Positions 13,465 to 29,458 of a stretch of DNA of 64,000 nucleotides are shown here, one piece after another. The stretch covers positions 1,178,001 to 1,242,000 of the forward strand of contig NW_026515416.1 of the NCBI RefSeq assembly GCF_014898815.1, in the 5' to 3' direction. The notes below the pieces were generated by a model. That model was not told the origin of the DNA, did not search any database, and worked only from the letters and a program-made list of their open reading frames with translations. A program made the position numbers and the translations under genes. The DNA comes from Panonychus citri. Taxonomy: Eukaryota > Arthropoda > Arachnida > Trombidiformes > Tetranychidae. Each line of letters opens with the position of its first letter. Position 1 is the stretch's first letter.

Positions 13465-13491
13465 GACTTGTGTCGGCCAATGGTTGGTTGA
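11415..13491 (+). pseudogene. E75: E75/Rev-erb-type nuclear receptor copy, intronless, with three frame breaks
   Basis: Homologue of the ecdysone-induced, heme-binding nuclear receptor E75 (NR1D3). An N-terminal segment leads into KIEFDGTTVLCRV, then the DNA-binding domain (CGDRASGFHYGVHSCEGCKG, FFRRSIQQKIQYQLC, CRLKKCIAVGM), the hinge FGRVPKREKAKIL, and the ligand-binding domain (DKRIPGFAMLSQDDQITLLK, CAVVVISPDRPGLRN). A Gln/Ser/Asn/His-rich tail follows and ends in a (TC)n tract. The frame breaks three times. Near 11549-11556 a GT is missing from GTGTGTGG. Near 11745-11752 there is an extra base in TTAAAC. Near 12321-12326 a base is missing in GGTTC. There is no intron anywhere, although nuclear receptors normally have introns in the DNA-binding and ligand-binding domains. 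It could be a recent retrocopy that is now a pseudogene, or a functional intronless gene carrying consensus errors. Protein-level conservation is very high either way. Confidence 0.8.
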
Positions 13492-13792
13492 AATTCGTCG
13501 TCGAACTGAAATGGAAAGTCTGAGTGCTCTTCAGGCTAAATCAGTCGCTCTAGAACAAGACTCTGTTCGTGCTCTATCGGTTCGATGTGCCTAAGTTTCA
13601 GTTCGAAAGGTTCGATTTGCTTCCGTTCAAATTATCGATGATATTGATATTCTCATCGACAATTTACCAGTAACTTGTGGACGACTTCGAGATTGTCAAC
13701 ACGATTTCAACATAATCTACAGTAACATTGTTAATCTTGTCGATACTTGTGCTCGTGGTCTTTTACGAGCACAAGTATCGACACCAACTTGA
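13466..13792 (+). pseudogene. Unidentified coding-like fragment after the E75-like copy
   Basis: In frame 2, from just after the (TC)n tract, a protein-like stretch of about 108 codons contains one internal TAA near 13592 and ends with TGA. It reads as an amphipathic, helix-rich sequence (for example VEIRRRTEMESLSALQAKSV, then IIDDIDILIDNLPVTCGRLR). I do not recognise it. It is in a different frame from the E75 tail and separated from it by the microsatellite. It could be a broken tail exon of the same transcript, a fragment of another gene joined during retroposition, or chance. No function is claimed. Confidence 0.35.
13738..13783. repeat. Perfect 19-bp inverted repeat with 8-nt loop
   Basis: Arms 13738-13756 and 13765-13783 are exactly complementary (TGTCGATACTTGTGCTCGT and its complement), with GGTCTTTT between them. 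It lies at the end of the unidentified coding-like fragment, about 85 bp before repeat copy 3 starts. Confidence 0.9.
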
Positions 13793-14142
13793 TTAACCGA
13801 TTTCGAAATTTACATAATTGTATATATAAATTAAATGTAATCACTGTAATTATTGAGTAAAAAATTTACCGATTTGAAATCATGTTTGGGTTTTTATTTA
13901 ATCTTTTTAATTTTTTTCTTGTTATCATTGTGATTAATCGTTTGAATTTGTTTTCACATCTATTGGAACTGTTATTTTGGTTTTACAATTAGCTGATTGT
14001 TTTGGTTTAAAAGGTTTAGTTATCTTTTCGGTTTTGGTTGTAAATAGCTAAGCCCAGCTAAGGTCTAAAAAGCCAACTCTAAAGAGCAAAATCATAAGAG
14101 CTAATTTTTACAATGTGCATGACTTGAAAGTTCTTTTTCTCA

Positions 14143-14153
14143 ATAGATGGCGC
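14143..14153 (+). promoter_or_regulatory. Weak CTCF-like core inside the MULE
   Basis: ATAGATGGCGC resembles the 3' half of the insect CTCF core (AGATGGCGC). It is the poorest of the five matches. Confidence 0.2.
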
Positions 14154-14334
14154 AATTAAAAAACTTTTTTTTTGAATTCATTATTCTGATTCAGCCGAGG
14201 GATAAATACAAATTATTGTTATCAATGAATTAATAATGGTCATTTTAATTAATGAAGTATTGTAGTGCGCATAGATCAGATGAAGCGTTATCTACTGCGC
14301 ATAGTTTTGAGGAAAAAAAGTTTAATTATTCGAA

Positions 14335-14937
14335 TTAATTAAATTCTGCTAATTTAGTGTAGTATTTGACCTTTTCAAGAAATTCAAAGGAGTCAATTAG
14401 TAGATTATCGTAATCAGAAGTCAGATTCAGGATTCTTTCATTGATATCTCTATATTTTCGGGTTCCAATTCCTGAGCGGGATCCATGAGCGGCCATGAGA
14501 AGCAGAACTTCATGATTATTTTGTTGTTTTATCAAACTTTCGATGAACATCCATAAATTTGCATGATTTCGACCAACTGATTTGTTGAATCCTGAGTGCC
14601 AGCCTTCTACGTGATTATTGGTCATCAAGTCAGAGTCATTATGATGATTCCGAATTTCCATGGGAAATCGCGATTCACAAAGTAAATATGTTCTTTCGAA
14701 ATATTCAATAAAATTCATCATCATTGCATCATTGGGAGCTAAGGAACGGATTCTATGAAAACAAGGTACAATATCAGGTAACTGTAGAAAAGGTAGAGCC
14801 GATAGCCTTCTCACTGTGTCTTTCACTCCGTCCAATTCTGATTTGTATCTTTCGATTAATCCATGTTTACCTACATTCCGCCACAAACTTTGGCCAAAGT
14901 GAAAAAGACAACATTTCAATTCACATGATTGAAACAA
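14335..14937 (-). pseudogene. MULE transposase, C-terminal fragment
   Basis: A 200-residue open frame with the MULE transposase pattern: CCLFHFGQSLWRNVGKHGL, then ALPFLQLPDIVPCF, a spaced FIEYFERTYLL, TNNHVEGWHSGFNKSVG, and HANLWMFIESLIKQQ. These are the second half of the DDE/D MULE domain found in many animal MULE-derived sequences. The N-terminal catalytic aspartates and the zinc-finger region are absent. In-frame sequence upstream runs back only about 15 codons to a stop, and that point falls within the 72-bp direct repeat. A truncated relic is likely. An independent exonised gene is possible but unsupported. Confidence 0.85.
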
Positions 14938-15226
14938 CTGTTTCGAAGATGATACTCAATTGAATCACAAATTGTACGATTTAGATTCATTTGCGTGAAT
15001 GAATGATCGTAACAATGAACTTTTGATAGACTGATCTTTTGTCCATAAAGAAAAAACTCGCATTGGACCTTTGATTGTCAATTGTCGATAATTAATACAA
15101 TGGTGATCAGTTTATTCCATTTCAACTTAACTTTTACCTGAAAGTAATTTCGTCTGAAACAACCGTTTCGAAGATGATACTCAATTGAATCACAAATTGT
15201 ACGATTTAGATTCATTTACGTGAATG
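14930..15226. repeat. 72-bp direct duplication inside the MULE
   Basis: Segments 14930-15000 and 15155-15226 are nearly identical (two clear differences: ACTG/ACCG and GCG/ACG) and are separated by about 154 bp. The first overlaps the upstream edge of the transposase fragment, which suggests an internal rearrangement of the element. Confidence 0.85.
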
Positions 15227-16797
15227 ACTTCGATCACCAATCGTTCGTTTTTTACTATGTATATAATTGTCAAAAACTAGTAAATTTGCACCTTTATTGG
15301 ATTTCACGAAGAAAAAATTATTTTCCATTTCATCAATTATTCGTAGAGTTAAAACTATCACGATGAATGGCGAAGGAAAAATGATTCAGAAAATATATTC
15401 TCCAAAAATTCAATAAATAATAAGTAAATCTATTTATTCATGAGAAAAACAATTTAGTTTAAACATTTTAATTTCGAATCTTCAATTGCAATTTAATCTA
15501 CAGGGCAATTCAGCTATTTTTACCGATGTTTTTTGCGATTTTCTCAGCAACTAAAAGTCGTAAAGACACGAGACTTGAGTGGTATGAGTTTGAGCAATAC
15601 TTGTTTGTCATATCAAAAGATCAAGGTCATTCAGGTCATCGGTAAAATAACACGTTTCGAGGTCATCTGAAGGTAATTCTACAAAGAAGAATATTCAGAG
15701 ACACTACTGACAAGTTTTGAGGTTTCTATGAGCTTTGCAATGCACGTTATGATGAATTTATTGCATAGAAGATTTTCAGCAGTTATTCAATTAAATCCAA
15801 TTATATTCAATTGCCCTGTATTTAGCGATTTTGAGTTTAGCCTTTTAGACCTTAGCTCTTAAGACCTTAGCCCTTTAAGTTTAGCTGTTTAAACCCTTTA
15901 CCATCTTTTCGGAATATTTTTCTCTTTTAAATCGTAAGAGTTTTAATTTCTTTTCTTTTCTATTTCCATGGTTTTCTTATTGATTTTCTGTTTTTTGTAT
16001 TTTTATTTGTAACCCTTTGGTTCCGTTAACCTAGTGTTCAGGTTGGATTTTGATGTTCCAAGGCCACTAAAGGTTCCCGTCGGGTTAAATTGTTACAATC
16101 GAAGGACAAATTGTCGAAAGGGTTAACACTTTTACTTTTAAAATGGTTAATCTCAATGTCAATAGAATGAAAATCGTCTGTTGTTTACCGTTTTGAAAAG
16201 GTTGTGACCTAAGACCTTGTATCGGGTTTAGGGTTAAGCTAAACAACGAAAAGGGTTGTAGGTTAACTAGAATAGTAATAGAAAGTCCAAGGTTAGATTC
16301 GATTTGTCAATTTAATTGACTCAATTGTAATGGAAGGAGAAAAGAAAAGAAAAGAAAACAAAAACTGTAACTTTTTCTTTCTCATGATGATTTTCCCAGC
16401 AATCTAATCAAATATGTTCACTTTAATGTAAACATAAACTCTAACCTTTTTACCCTTAACCTTATCATCTCCTTATAAAGGCCACCATATGAACGAGAAA
16501 TCAACGCGTTTCAAGGTCATGGTAATGTAACAATCAATTTCTCATAGAGAGAATTAAAAAAATCCAATGTTTTTTTTCTCAAAAATTTCAACTCTTTTTT
16601 CCAATTAGTGAATAAAACGAATTTCTTTCATTAGAATAAAACAAAAACCAGAATAAAGTGAATAGAATACAGCAATTGGATACAACAATAATTCTACAAT
16701 TTATTCAAATAGAAATCAAATAAAAATTGATTCTTAGAAATTGAAAAAAACTGATTAACTTCAATTAAAAAATAATCGAACTTTTTTTCTTCTTTTG

Positions 16798-16811
16798 CTG
16801 CCATCTAGTGT
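16798..16811 (-). promoter_or_regulatory. CTCF-like motif upstream of NMD3
   Basis: Minus strand reads ACACTAGATGGCAG, close to the CTCF core, 156 bp before the NMD3 ATG. Confidence 0.4.
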
Positions 16812-16966
16812 TCTATTTACGAAGTATAAAGATAAACACATGTTTGCATTTGGAAAATTTTCATTCTTGTTTAATTGTTGATCCACGTTGATCAATTTCT
16901 TTGTAATTAATTAATTTTATTTACAATTAATTTTCGATTCTTATTGAATAAGATTAATTCAAAGTC

Positions 16967-18903
16967 ATGGAGTACTTGGAAGCTGATCAAATCACTCAAA
17001 CACAGGGTAAAATGTAAGTTAATTTCAATTAATTGTCCATCAATTTTTTTGTTCTTTAAGGCTCATTCGTTTTTTGTTTATTCTTTCATCATTTAGATTA
17101 TGTTGTGTTTGTGGTGTTTTAATTGACCCTAATCCATCTAATATGTGTGCATCTTGTTTGAAAACAAATTTCGATATAACCCAAGATATTCCTAAATCAA
17201 GTAATCTTTACTTTTGCCGAGGCTGTGAAAGGTAAGTTGATTAACTTTGATAAAACCACAAAGAATCATTTTCCTTTGATTGATTTTTTCCTTATCAAAC
17301 AATTAATCTCCTAGATATCAGCATTCTCAAGGAAATTGGATTAACTGTGAATTAGAATCACGTGAATTGCTGTCTTTGTGTCTTAAAAAATTGAAAAATC
17401 TTAACAAGGTTCGTATATTTTGTATTGTTATTAATTTGTTTCTCTTGATCATTTTTTTATCATTTGATTTTCCTCTCAAACAAAATTGACTCTTCTCTAG
17501 GTTCACTTAACAGATGCTTCATTCGTTTGGACTGAACCTCACTCGAAACGGGTTAAGGTTAAACTGACCGTTCAACAAGAGGTCCATGGTGGAACCGTTT
17601 TACAACAAGTCTTCATTGTCGAGTATGTTGTTAACAATCAATTCTGTGAGGCTTGTCATCGACGAGAGGCCAAAGATTTCTGGAGAGCATTGGTCCAAGT
17701 ACGACAAAAGGTTAACCATAAGAAAACCTTTTTCTTCCTTGAACAATCAATTCTTAAACATAAAGCCCACACCAATTGTACCTCAGTAAAAGCGACAACG
17801 GAAGGTGTTGACTTTTTCTTTGACAAGAAAGATGATGCTCGAAAATTTGTCGATTTTCTTCAAAACGTTGTACCTTGTCGATATGTTCCATCCCAACAAT
17901 TGATCACTCACGATGTTCACAACAACACTTTCGTCTACAAACACTCATTTTCAGTTGAAATTATTCCAATCTGTAAAGATGATTTAGTTTGCCTTCCACC
18001 TCCGCTCGCAGCCTCACTTGGTAACATCGGGCCACTTTGCTTAGTTCTAAGGGTCACCAATAATATTTATCTACTTGACCCTTTCACCCTAAGATGTAAG
18101 TATTTTCATATTAATTTGTTTTCCCAATCAAATCGTTAACCATTTTCTTCAAATTTATCCAAATTAATTTAGATGCTGAACTGACTAATCAAAACTACTG
18201 GAGACATCCTTTCAAAGCTTTAGCCAATTCTAAACAATTAGTTGAATATACAGCAATTGCTGTTGACATAATTAATAGGAAACAAATTCCTGGTCAATCA
18301 AAAGCTCACATGTCCACAAAGGTTTGTTTTCATATTGATTCAAATTTCAGAAGAATCTTTTTCATATTCTAATTGTAACTAATAATCTTCTCTTAAATTT
18401 TGTAGCACGCATTAGCCGACGCTTATGTCCAACGAAGTAGTGACCTGGGATCGGCTGAATCAGAAATGCACACTCGAACTCACTTGGGTCATCTAATAAA
18501 TGCTTTCGATCGGGTTATGGGCTATGATATGGCAAATTCAAATTGGAATGAACCAAATTTTGAGAAATATGAGATTGAAAATCGAGGTAACATTCCGGAT
18601 GTTATTTTGGTTAAAAAATTCTATGGAGATCGGTCAACTCGTAAACGTCTTCGAAGATGGAAACTGAAACGAATTGAGGTTATCGATGACACAGCATCTT
18701 CGGAAGGTGATGATATCGCTGAATTTATGGATGATTTAGAAGAAGATCCCATGCTTCGTGAGCGTGTTAATGTTTACCTTGATAAGAAAAAGATTAATTC
18801 AGAAATGGCGGTTGACACGGACGATTTGGATCATGAAGGAATACCCCAGATCACTTTACAAGAGATGTTGGAAGATTTAGATCTTGATGAAGACGAAGAT
18901 TAA
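16967..18903 (+). CDS. NMD3: 60S ribosomal export protein NMD3
   Basis: Adaptor that loads late pre-60S subunits onto CRM1/exportin for nuclear export. Six exons: 16967-17013, 17097-17231, 17315-17408, 17501-18095, 18173-18321 and 18406-18903. The phases close perfectly and give 505 residues (human about 503). N-terminal zinc-binding cysteines include CCVCG, CASC and FCRGC. Conserved core segments include FVWTEPHSKRLKVKLT, EAKDFW, LVQVRQKVNHKKTFF, VPCRYVPSQQLI, FSVEIIPICKDDLVCL and RTHLGHL. The acidic C-terminus ends in a leucine-rich export signal, ITLQEMLEDLDL, matching the human NES position. A polyadenylation signal AATAAA is near 19094. No frame defects. Confidence 0.98.
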
Positions 18904-19214
18904 TCATAATACCATTGAAAACAAGAAGAGAAAAACAAAATCGATTGACAATTTGTTTTTCTCACAATCACAATTAACAGTTATAACTAATATAATATAA
19001 ATTAATCAATTTATAATAATAATTTACAAGGGTGTTAGTTGATATTAATTTCACTTGAATCTTTTCAAATGATCAAAATCAGTTGAATGTCAATAAAACT
19101 TTTTCTTTGACTTTCATTTCTGTCAATCAAATGATAACATTAATATTATACAAAATTGCGATAATCAATAATGTCCAGTGAAAAACTTTTCCCCCTCTAA
19201 TTGTCTTCTTCATC

Positions 19215-19424
19215 CTAACGATCATCATACTCATAATAATAACTCATTAATTCAATATTTCGGTCACGATGAACACAAATGAACTTAAATTGATAATTTA
19301 AATTTCTGTCCATCAACACAAAGATCCTAATGGTCATCAAATCTTTACGAGCCTCGTAATATCCTGGAAGTAAAATCCATCCATAATTAGCAACACACCC
19401 TCCAAAAATTAAATCAATTTTCAC
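19215..19424 (-). CDS. Possible small protein, unidentified
   Basis: Open frame of 69 codons that I do not recognise (GGCVANYGWILLPGYYEA, then FVLMDRNLNYQFKFICV). Just upstream, in another frame, an ATG near 19500 begins a signal-like hydrophobic stretch (MKLFPRLLFIVNVYLFQIL). Removing one A from the AAAA just before this ORF (near 19426-19429) would join the two into a protein of about 88 residues. Such single-base homopolymer breaks occur elsewhere in this window. It lies between the NMD3 3' end and the UBE2E 5' exons, with a CTCF-like motif upstream. It may equally be noise. Confidence 0.25.
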   Translation of the reverse strand: MKIDLIFGGCVANYGWILLPGYYEARKDLMTIRIFVLMDRNLNYQFKFICVHRDRNIELMSYYYEYDDR

Positions 19425-19526
19425 TCAGTATTTGAAACAAATAGACATTTACAATAAATAGTAATCGAGGAAAAAGTTTCATTGACAAATCGACAAACTA
19501 ATTGAACATATGATTCGCTATGGAAT

Positions 19527-19539
19527 CGCCACCTGGTGG
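19527..19539 (-). promoter_or_regulatory. CTCF-like motif upstream of UBE2E
   Basis: Minus strand reads CCACCAGGTGGCG, identical over 13 bases to the motif upstream of MDP1. It lies ahead of the presumed 5' exons of the UBE2E gene. Confidence 0.5.
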
Positions 19540-19950
19540 TAAAAAGAGTTAATCTTGGTCGCACTTTTAATCATCACTGATGAGAAACAGTTTAATCAAT
19601 TGTGTCACTTTAATTAGTTTGGAGAATTGAATCTCTCTCAATGAGATTAATTACCAATTACAATTATTTGTAATCACTATTCTTATTTGGGGTAAGTTTC
19701 TTATTCAATCAACTCTGTTTTTCGAAAATTTTTCCATTTCAATTTTTTGTTTTCTCTTTTTCTTCTTCTACATTTGCTTTTTTTGCTTCTTTTCTCTTTT
19801 TTTTCTTTATGGTCATTTTTCTTTTCCTTTCTGTCTGCAGTTTCATCTTTTGTGACATTTTCATCTCTTTACATCTTCTTGCCTATCCCAATGTTATTAA
19901 TATTGTTCCATAATTTCTCTTTAATGATCATTTTTTCTCTTTCTCTTTAG

Positions 19951-20037
19951 AAAGCAAAAAGCATTTGACAAAACCACAGCGACACCGAATTCATAACAAA
20001 CAAAACAAACCCTATGAGAGTGTAAACACTTATACCG
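19951..20037 (+). other. Probable 5'-UTR exon of the UBE2E gene
   Basis: A purine/A-rich stretch is preceded by a strong polypyrimidine acceptor (TTCTCTTTAG) and followed by the donor CCG|gtaag. A further donor, GGG|gtaagt, near 19690 suggests an earlier non-coding exon. An acceptor near 20966 (TTCTACAG) would lead into the first coding exon. Inferred from splice-site shape only. Confidence 0.45.
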
Positions 20038-21052
20038 GTAAGAGAAAAATCTTTGTTCTTTCATCGACATCTTTTTTAGAATTTATCATATTCTTTTAAT
20101 AGATTTTACCTTTGTTTTTTATTTCAAATTCTAAATCAAGTAAGTAAATTATGGTCCATTGTTTAACGAATTAGCTCTGAGAATAGCTTTTAATGCTATT
20201 TCTAAATCTTTTTTAGTTTCTCCTTATTTTTTACTTCTTTCATGTTCTCTTCTACCGAGACAAGAAGAAGAAGAAGAAAAAAACAGAGAAACAACAAGAT
20301 TAAGAATAAACAAGTGACCTCATCTTGATAATTCTTTAGAGAATATAAAATGTTTCTTTAAAATTTATCTCTCTCTCTCTCTCTCTCTCCTTCCTCCCTT
20401 GTTTCCAAGCCATTTCCTGTCTTGAGCGTTTAATTAATTTGCTCAATGAATGTTGATTCCATCGCTTTCTATTCAAACTTGAATATTTCCACCATCAACA
20501 TGGCCCTTCATTTCTGGTCAAATTCTGTTTAATATTAACAAGAAGCTCAGGCCTGATTTGATTATTATATCTCATCTTTCGCTCTCTCTGTCTCTCTTTC
20601 CCTCTCTGTCTCTCTCTCTCTCTCTTTCTCTCTTTGCTTTTGTTATTTTGTATTTTATATGCTTATGCCTCTTAGCTTTTCTCTATACTCCTTGAAGGAT
20701 CTTTTTCTCTTCTCTCTCTCGCTTTTTCTCCTCTTCCTCTTTATTCAATCCTCATCATTTTCTCTTCGTCTTTCTCTTCTTTTTTTCTCTTTTTCCTTGC
20801 CTCATTTTCCCAATTTTTCCATATCTTTACTTACTGTTTTTTCTCTCCTTTTTATTCTTAAAATTTCATTTTTTCTCTGTGCAAATCAATCGGTGAAATC
20901 TTTTTTTTCCTCGTTTAATTTTCTTAGATTGTTTTTATTTTCTCTCTTCCTTTTCAATATTCTACAGTTACAATAGTTACCTTATTCTTTTTGGACCTTA
21001 TATATAGTTGTAACTCTCTACCTGTTCTTACATCTAAAGAAAACTATCAAAG

Positions 21053-27485
<6,433 letters not shown>

Positions 27486-27603
27486 TTGTGTTAATTAATA
27501 TCTTGGTCTCTCTTCACCCATTAGCTTCTTTGTCTCTATATTATCTGCACGAATCTTATGAGCGAAAAAAATTGATGTAAAGCTTATATTTTTTATTAAT
27601 AAT

Positions 27604-27637
<34 letters not shown>

Positions 27638-27760
27638 ACTTTCTCGCCTCTTCTCGTTCATCCTCATCACCTTTATCACTGTTTCCTTTTTCATCTTCCT
27701 TCATCATCTTACTTCCTTATTCTTATTATTGTTCGTCTTCTCTCTCTATCTCCTTCTTGG

Positions 27761-29458
27761 TCAACTCATGTTGAAAATTTTCTTCTTCTTAGTCCGTAAT
27801 CGAGTATATTGATACAATTTGAGAACAATTACATCTTTTGTACTTCGATGTCCACCAACTTTCCAAGAATTAAAGAACTTCGTCAGATCGGTTGATCTTA
27901 ATCCACGTTTAGTCTTTAAATCGTCCTTTGGATTACCATTGAAGTTCCCACAAAGTCCACAAACTTGACCTTTATAACTACGAGGAATGAAAATCTGAGT
28001 TGTATCATGACGATTCCATGTTACACGAATTCCTATTAAGATAAATAAAATCAAATTTCCAACAAAAATGAACCAATTGGAAAATGAACACAAAATCAAT
28101 TAAAATAGACGAAAAACAAAATCAAGAGAAAAATAATAAAATTCAATTGATTGAAAAGTAAAATTTGGAACAATTAACTTACCAATATTTGATCGAACTA
28201 TAATCTTAGGTCCATCTCGAATGACCGAAAGGACACCGAGTTTGACATAAGGTAAATTGATCTCTTTTCGTCCAATTTTAACACTCGATTGACTTATTCG
28301 AACTTTAATTCCTTTAATTTTAACGACAATTGTATTAAATGAAGGTCTAATTGGTGGTGTTAATTTAGATGATTGGTCTAGATGATTACTTGTTATAATT
28401 GAATAATTTAATTGGTGATGATTGGAATTAGTGTTCATGAGGGGATGATGATCTTTAATTGTATTACTAGTCCAAGCAGCGGAAGTTGCAGGTAAAAATG
28501 ATGAAGAAGATGAAGATGAAGATGAGGATGAGGATGATGATGGAGTTGATTCATTACCTGAATCAGTATTCACTAAATGAACTGAGAAAATTTTCTTTGA
28601 ACAATCTCGAGTTGCAACATAATTAAAACGACCAATATACTTGTAGGAAAAACCATCAAAGGTCAATAATCGTGACGGATTTGAATCAATTTTACAAACA
28701 CCGAAACCGTTTTTGTTGTTTAACTGTTGCTGATGATTAGAATTAACTTTATTACGATTGTTGTTATTGATTCCAATCGCAGAGACACTGCCACTACCGA
28801 CACCATTTTGATATACACTTGCCTTGGCACTACCGAACCCTCCGGAATTGAAAAGCCCACTACCACTTAGTCCACTTCGACCTCCGCCTTCAAAACCGAA
28901 ACACGATTCCCTTTGACATGTAACCTCACCAGCGACACATTTACATGATATGTTACATGGATCCTTGGGCAGGAACGGAACTTTAATCAACTGACCTTCG
29001 TTTGCGCACTTAATTGGTGAACCTGGAGAAATGGTGATTGAACGAGAAAAAGAATCATTTAATTAGTTGAGTGATTTAATCCAAGAATTAATCAATAATT
29101 TGATTGATAATAATTGATTGGTGATCGTTGTGATCTGATGTAACCAATGGTGGAAATGAATTGAGTAAAACGAATTAAAAAATAATAACTAAAAGCAAAT
29201 TTCCTTGGAAACAATTGAATCAATGATTAAATTACAACAATTCAATCACAATAAAAAATTGATGAACATTATGATTAAGTAAATGATTAAAGATTTTGTA
29301 CCTTGGATGAAACTTAAATTCTTGGAACATGAAACTTGGATAAATTTTTGATTAATTATGATAAAAAGGATTAAAGTTGATAGAATACAATCTACTATGA
29401 ACGTTGACGATGAAAATACTGATCTTTTAATTGTTTCATTGGTAATTAATGTTATCAT
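27761..29458 (-). CDS. Secreted VWC-VWD protein, crossveinless-2/BMPER-like but compact
   Basis: Exons (minus) 29302-29458, 28183-29022 and 27761-28032 join in phase and give 422 residues. A hydrophobic stretch at residues about 19-37 (IVDCILSTLILFIIINQ) is a signal peptide or anchor. One VWC module follows (IKCANEGQL ... DPCNISCKCVAGEVTCQRES). Then comes a Gly/Ser/Asn linker and a VWD domain: LLTFDGFSYKYIGRFNYVAT, YVKLGVLSVIRDGPKIIV, and the diagnostic CGLCGNFNGNPKDD. The GDPH motif that usually opens VWD is not seen. The protein stops about 35 residues after VWD, lacking the C8 and TIL modules and the other VWC repeats of BMPER. An in-frame ATG at 29596 would add 46 residues. The closest named relatives are BMP-binding cv-2/BMPER and kielin-type proteins. 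Its role as a BMP modulator is inference. Confidence 0.8.

Larger units (their letters stand above)
14032..15902. mobile_element. MULE-type DNA transposon inserted in repeat copy 3
   Basis: This 1,871-bp insertion is bounded by a perfect 10-bp target duplication ATCTTTTCGG (14022-14031 and 15903-15912). The uninterrupted target is seen in copy 2 near 10717-10726. Subterminal inverted repeats share AGCTAAGGTCTAAAA (14056-14070 on the left; complement at about 15843-15857 on the right), and several GCTAAG-like words occur at both ends. It contains a MULE transposase fragment on the minus strand and a 72-bp direct duplication. The 9-11-bp duplication and the encoded domain both fit the Mutator/MULE superfamily. 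The element looks internally deleted and non-autonomous. Confidence 0.85.
13870..16520 (+). repeat. Dispersed repeat, copy 3, split by a transposon
   Basis: The left part, 13870-14031, and the right part, 15903-16520, are continuous with each other in copies 1 and 2. The interruption at ATCTTTTCGG is the MULE insertion described separately. The right part carries a small local duplication (TCAATTTAATTGAC) near 16311. It ends before the NMD3 promoter. Same orientation as copy 2. Confidence 0.85.
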
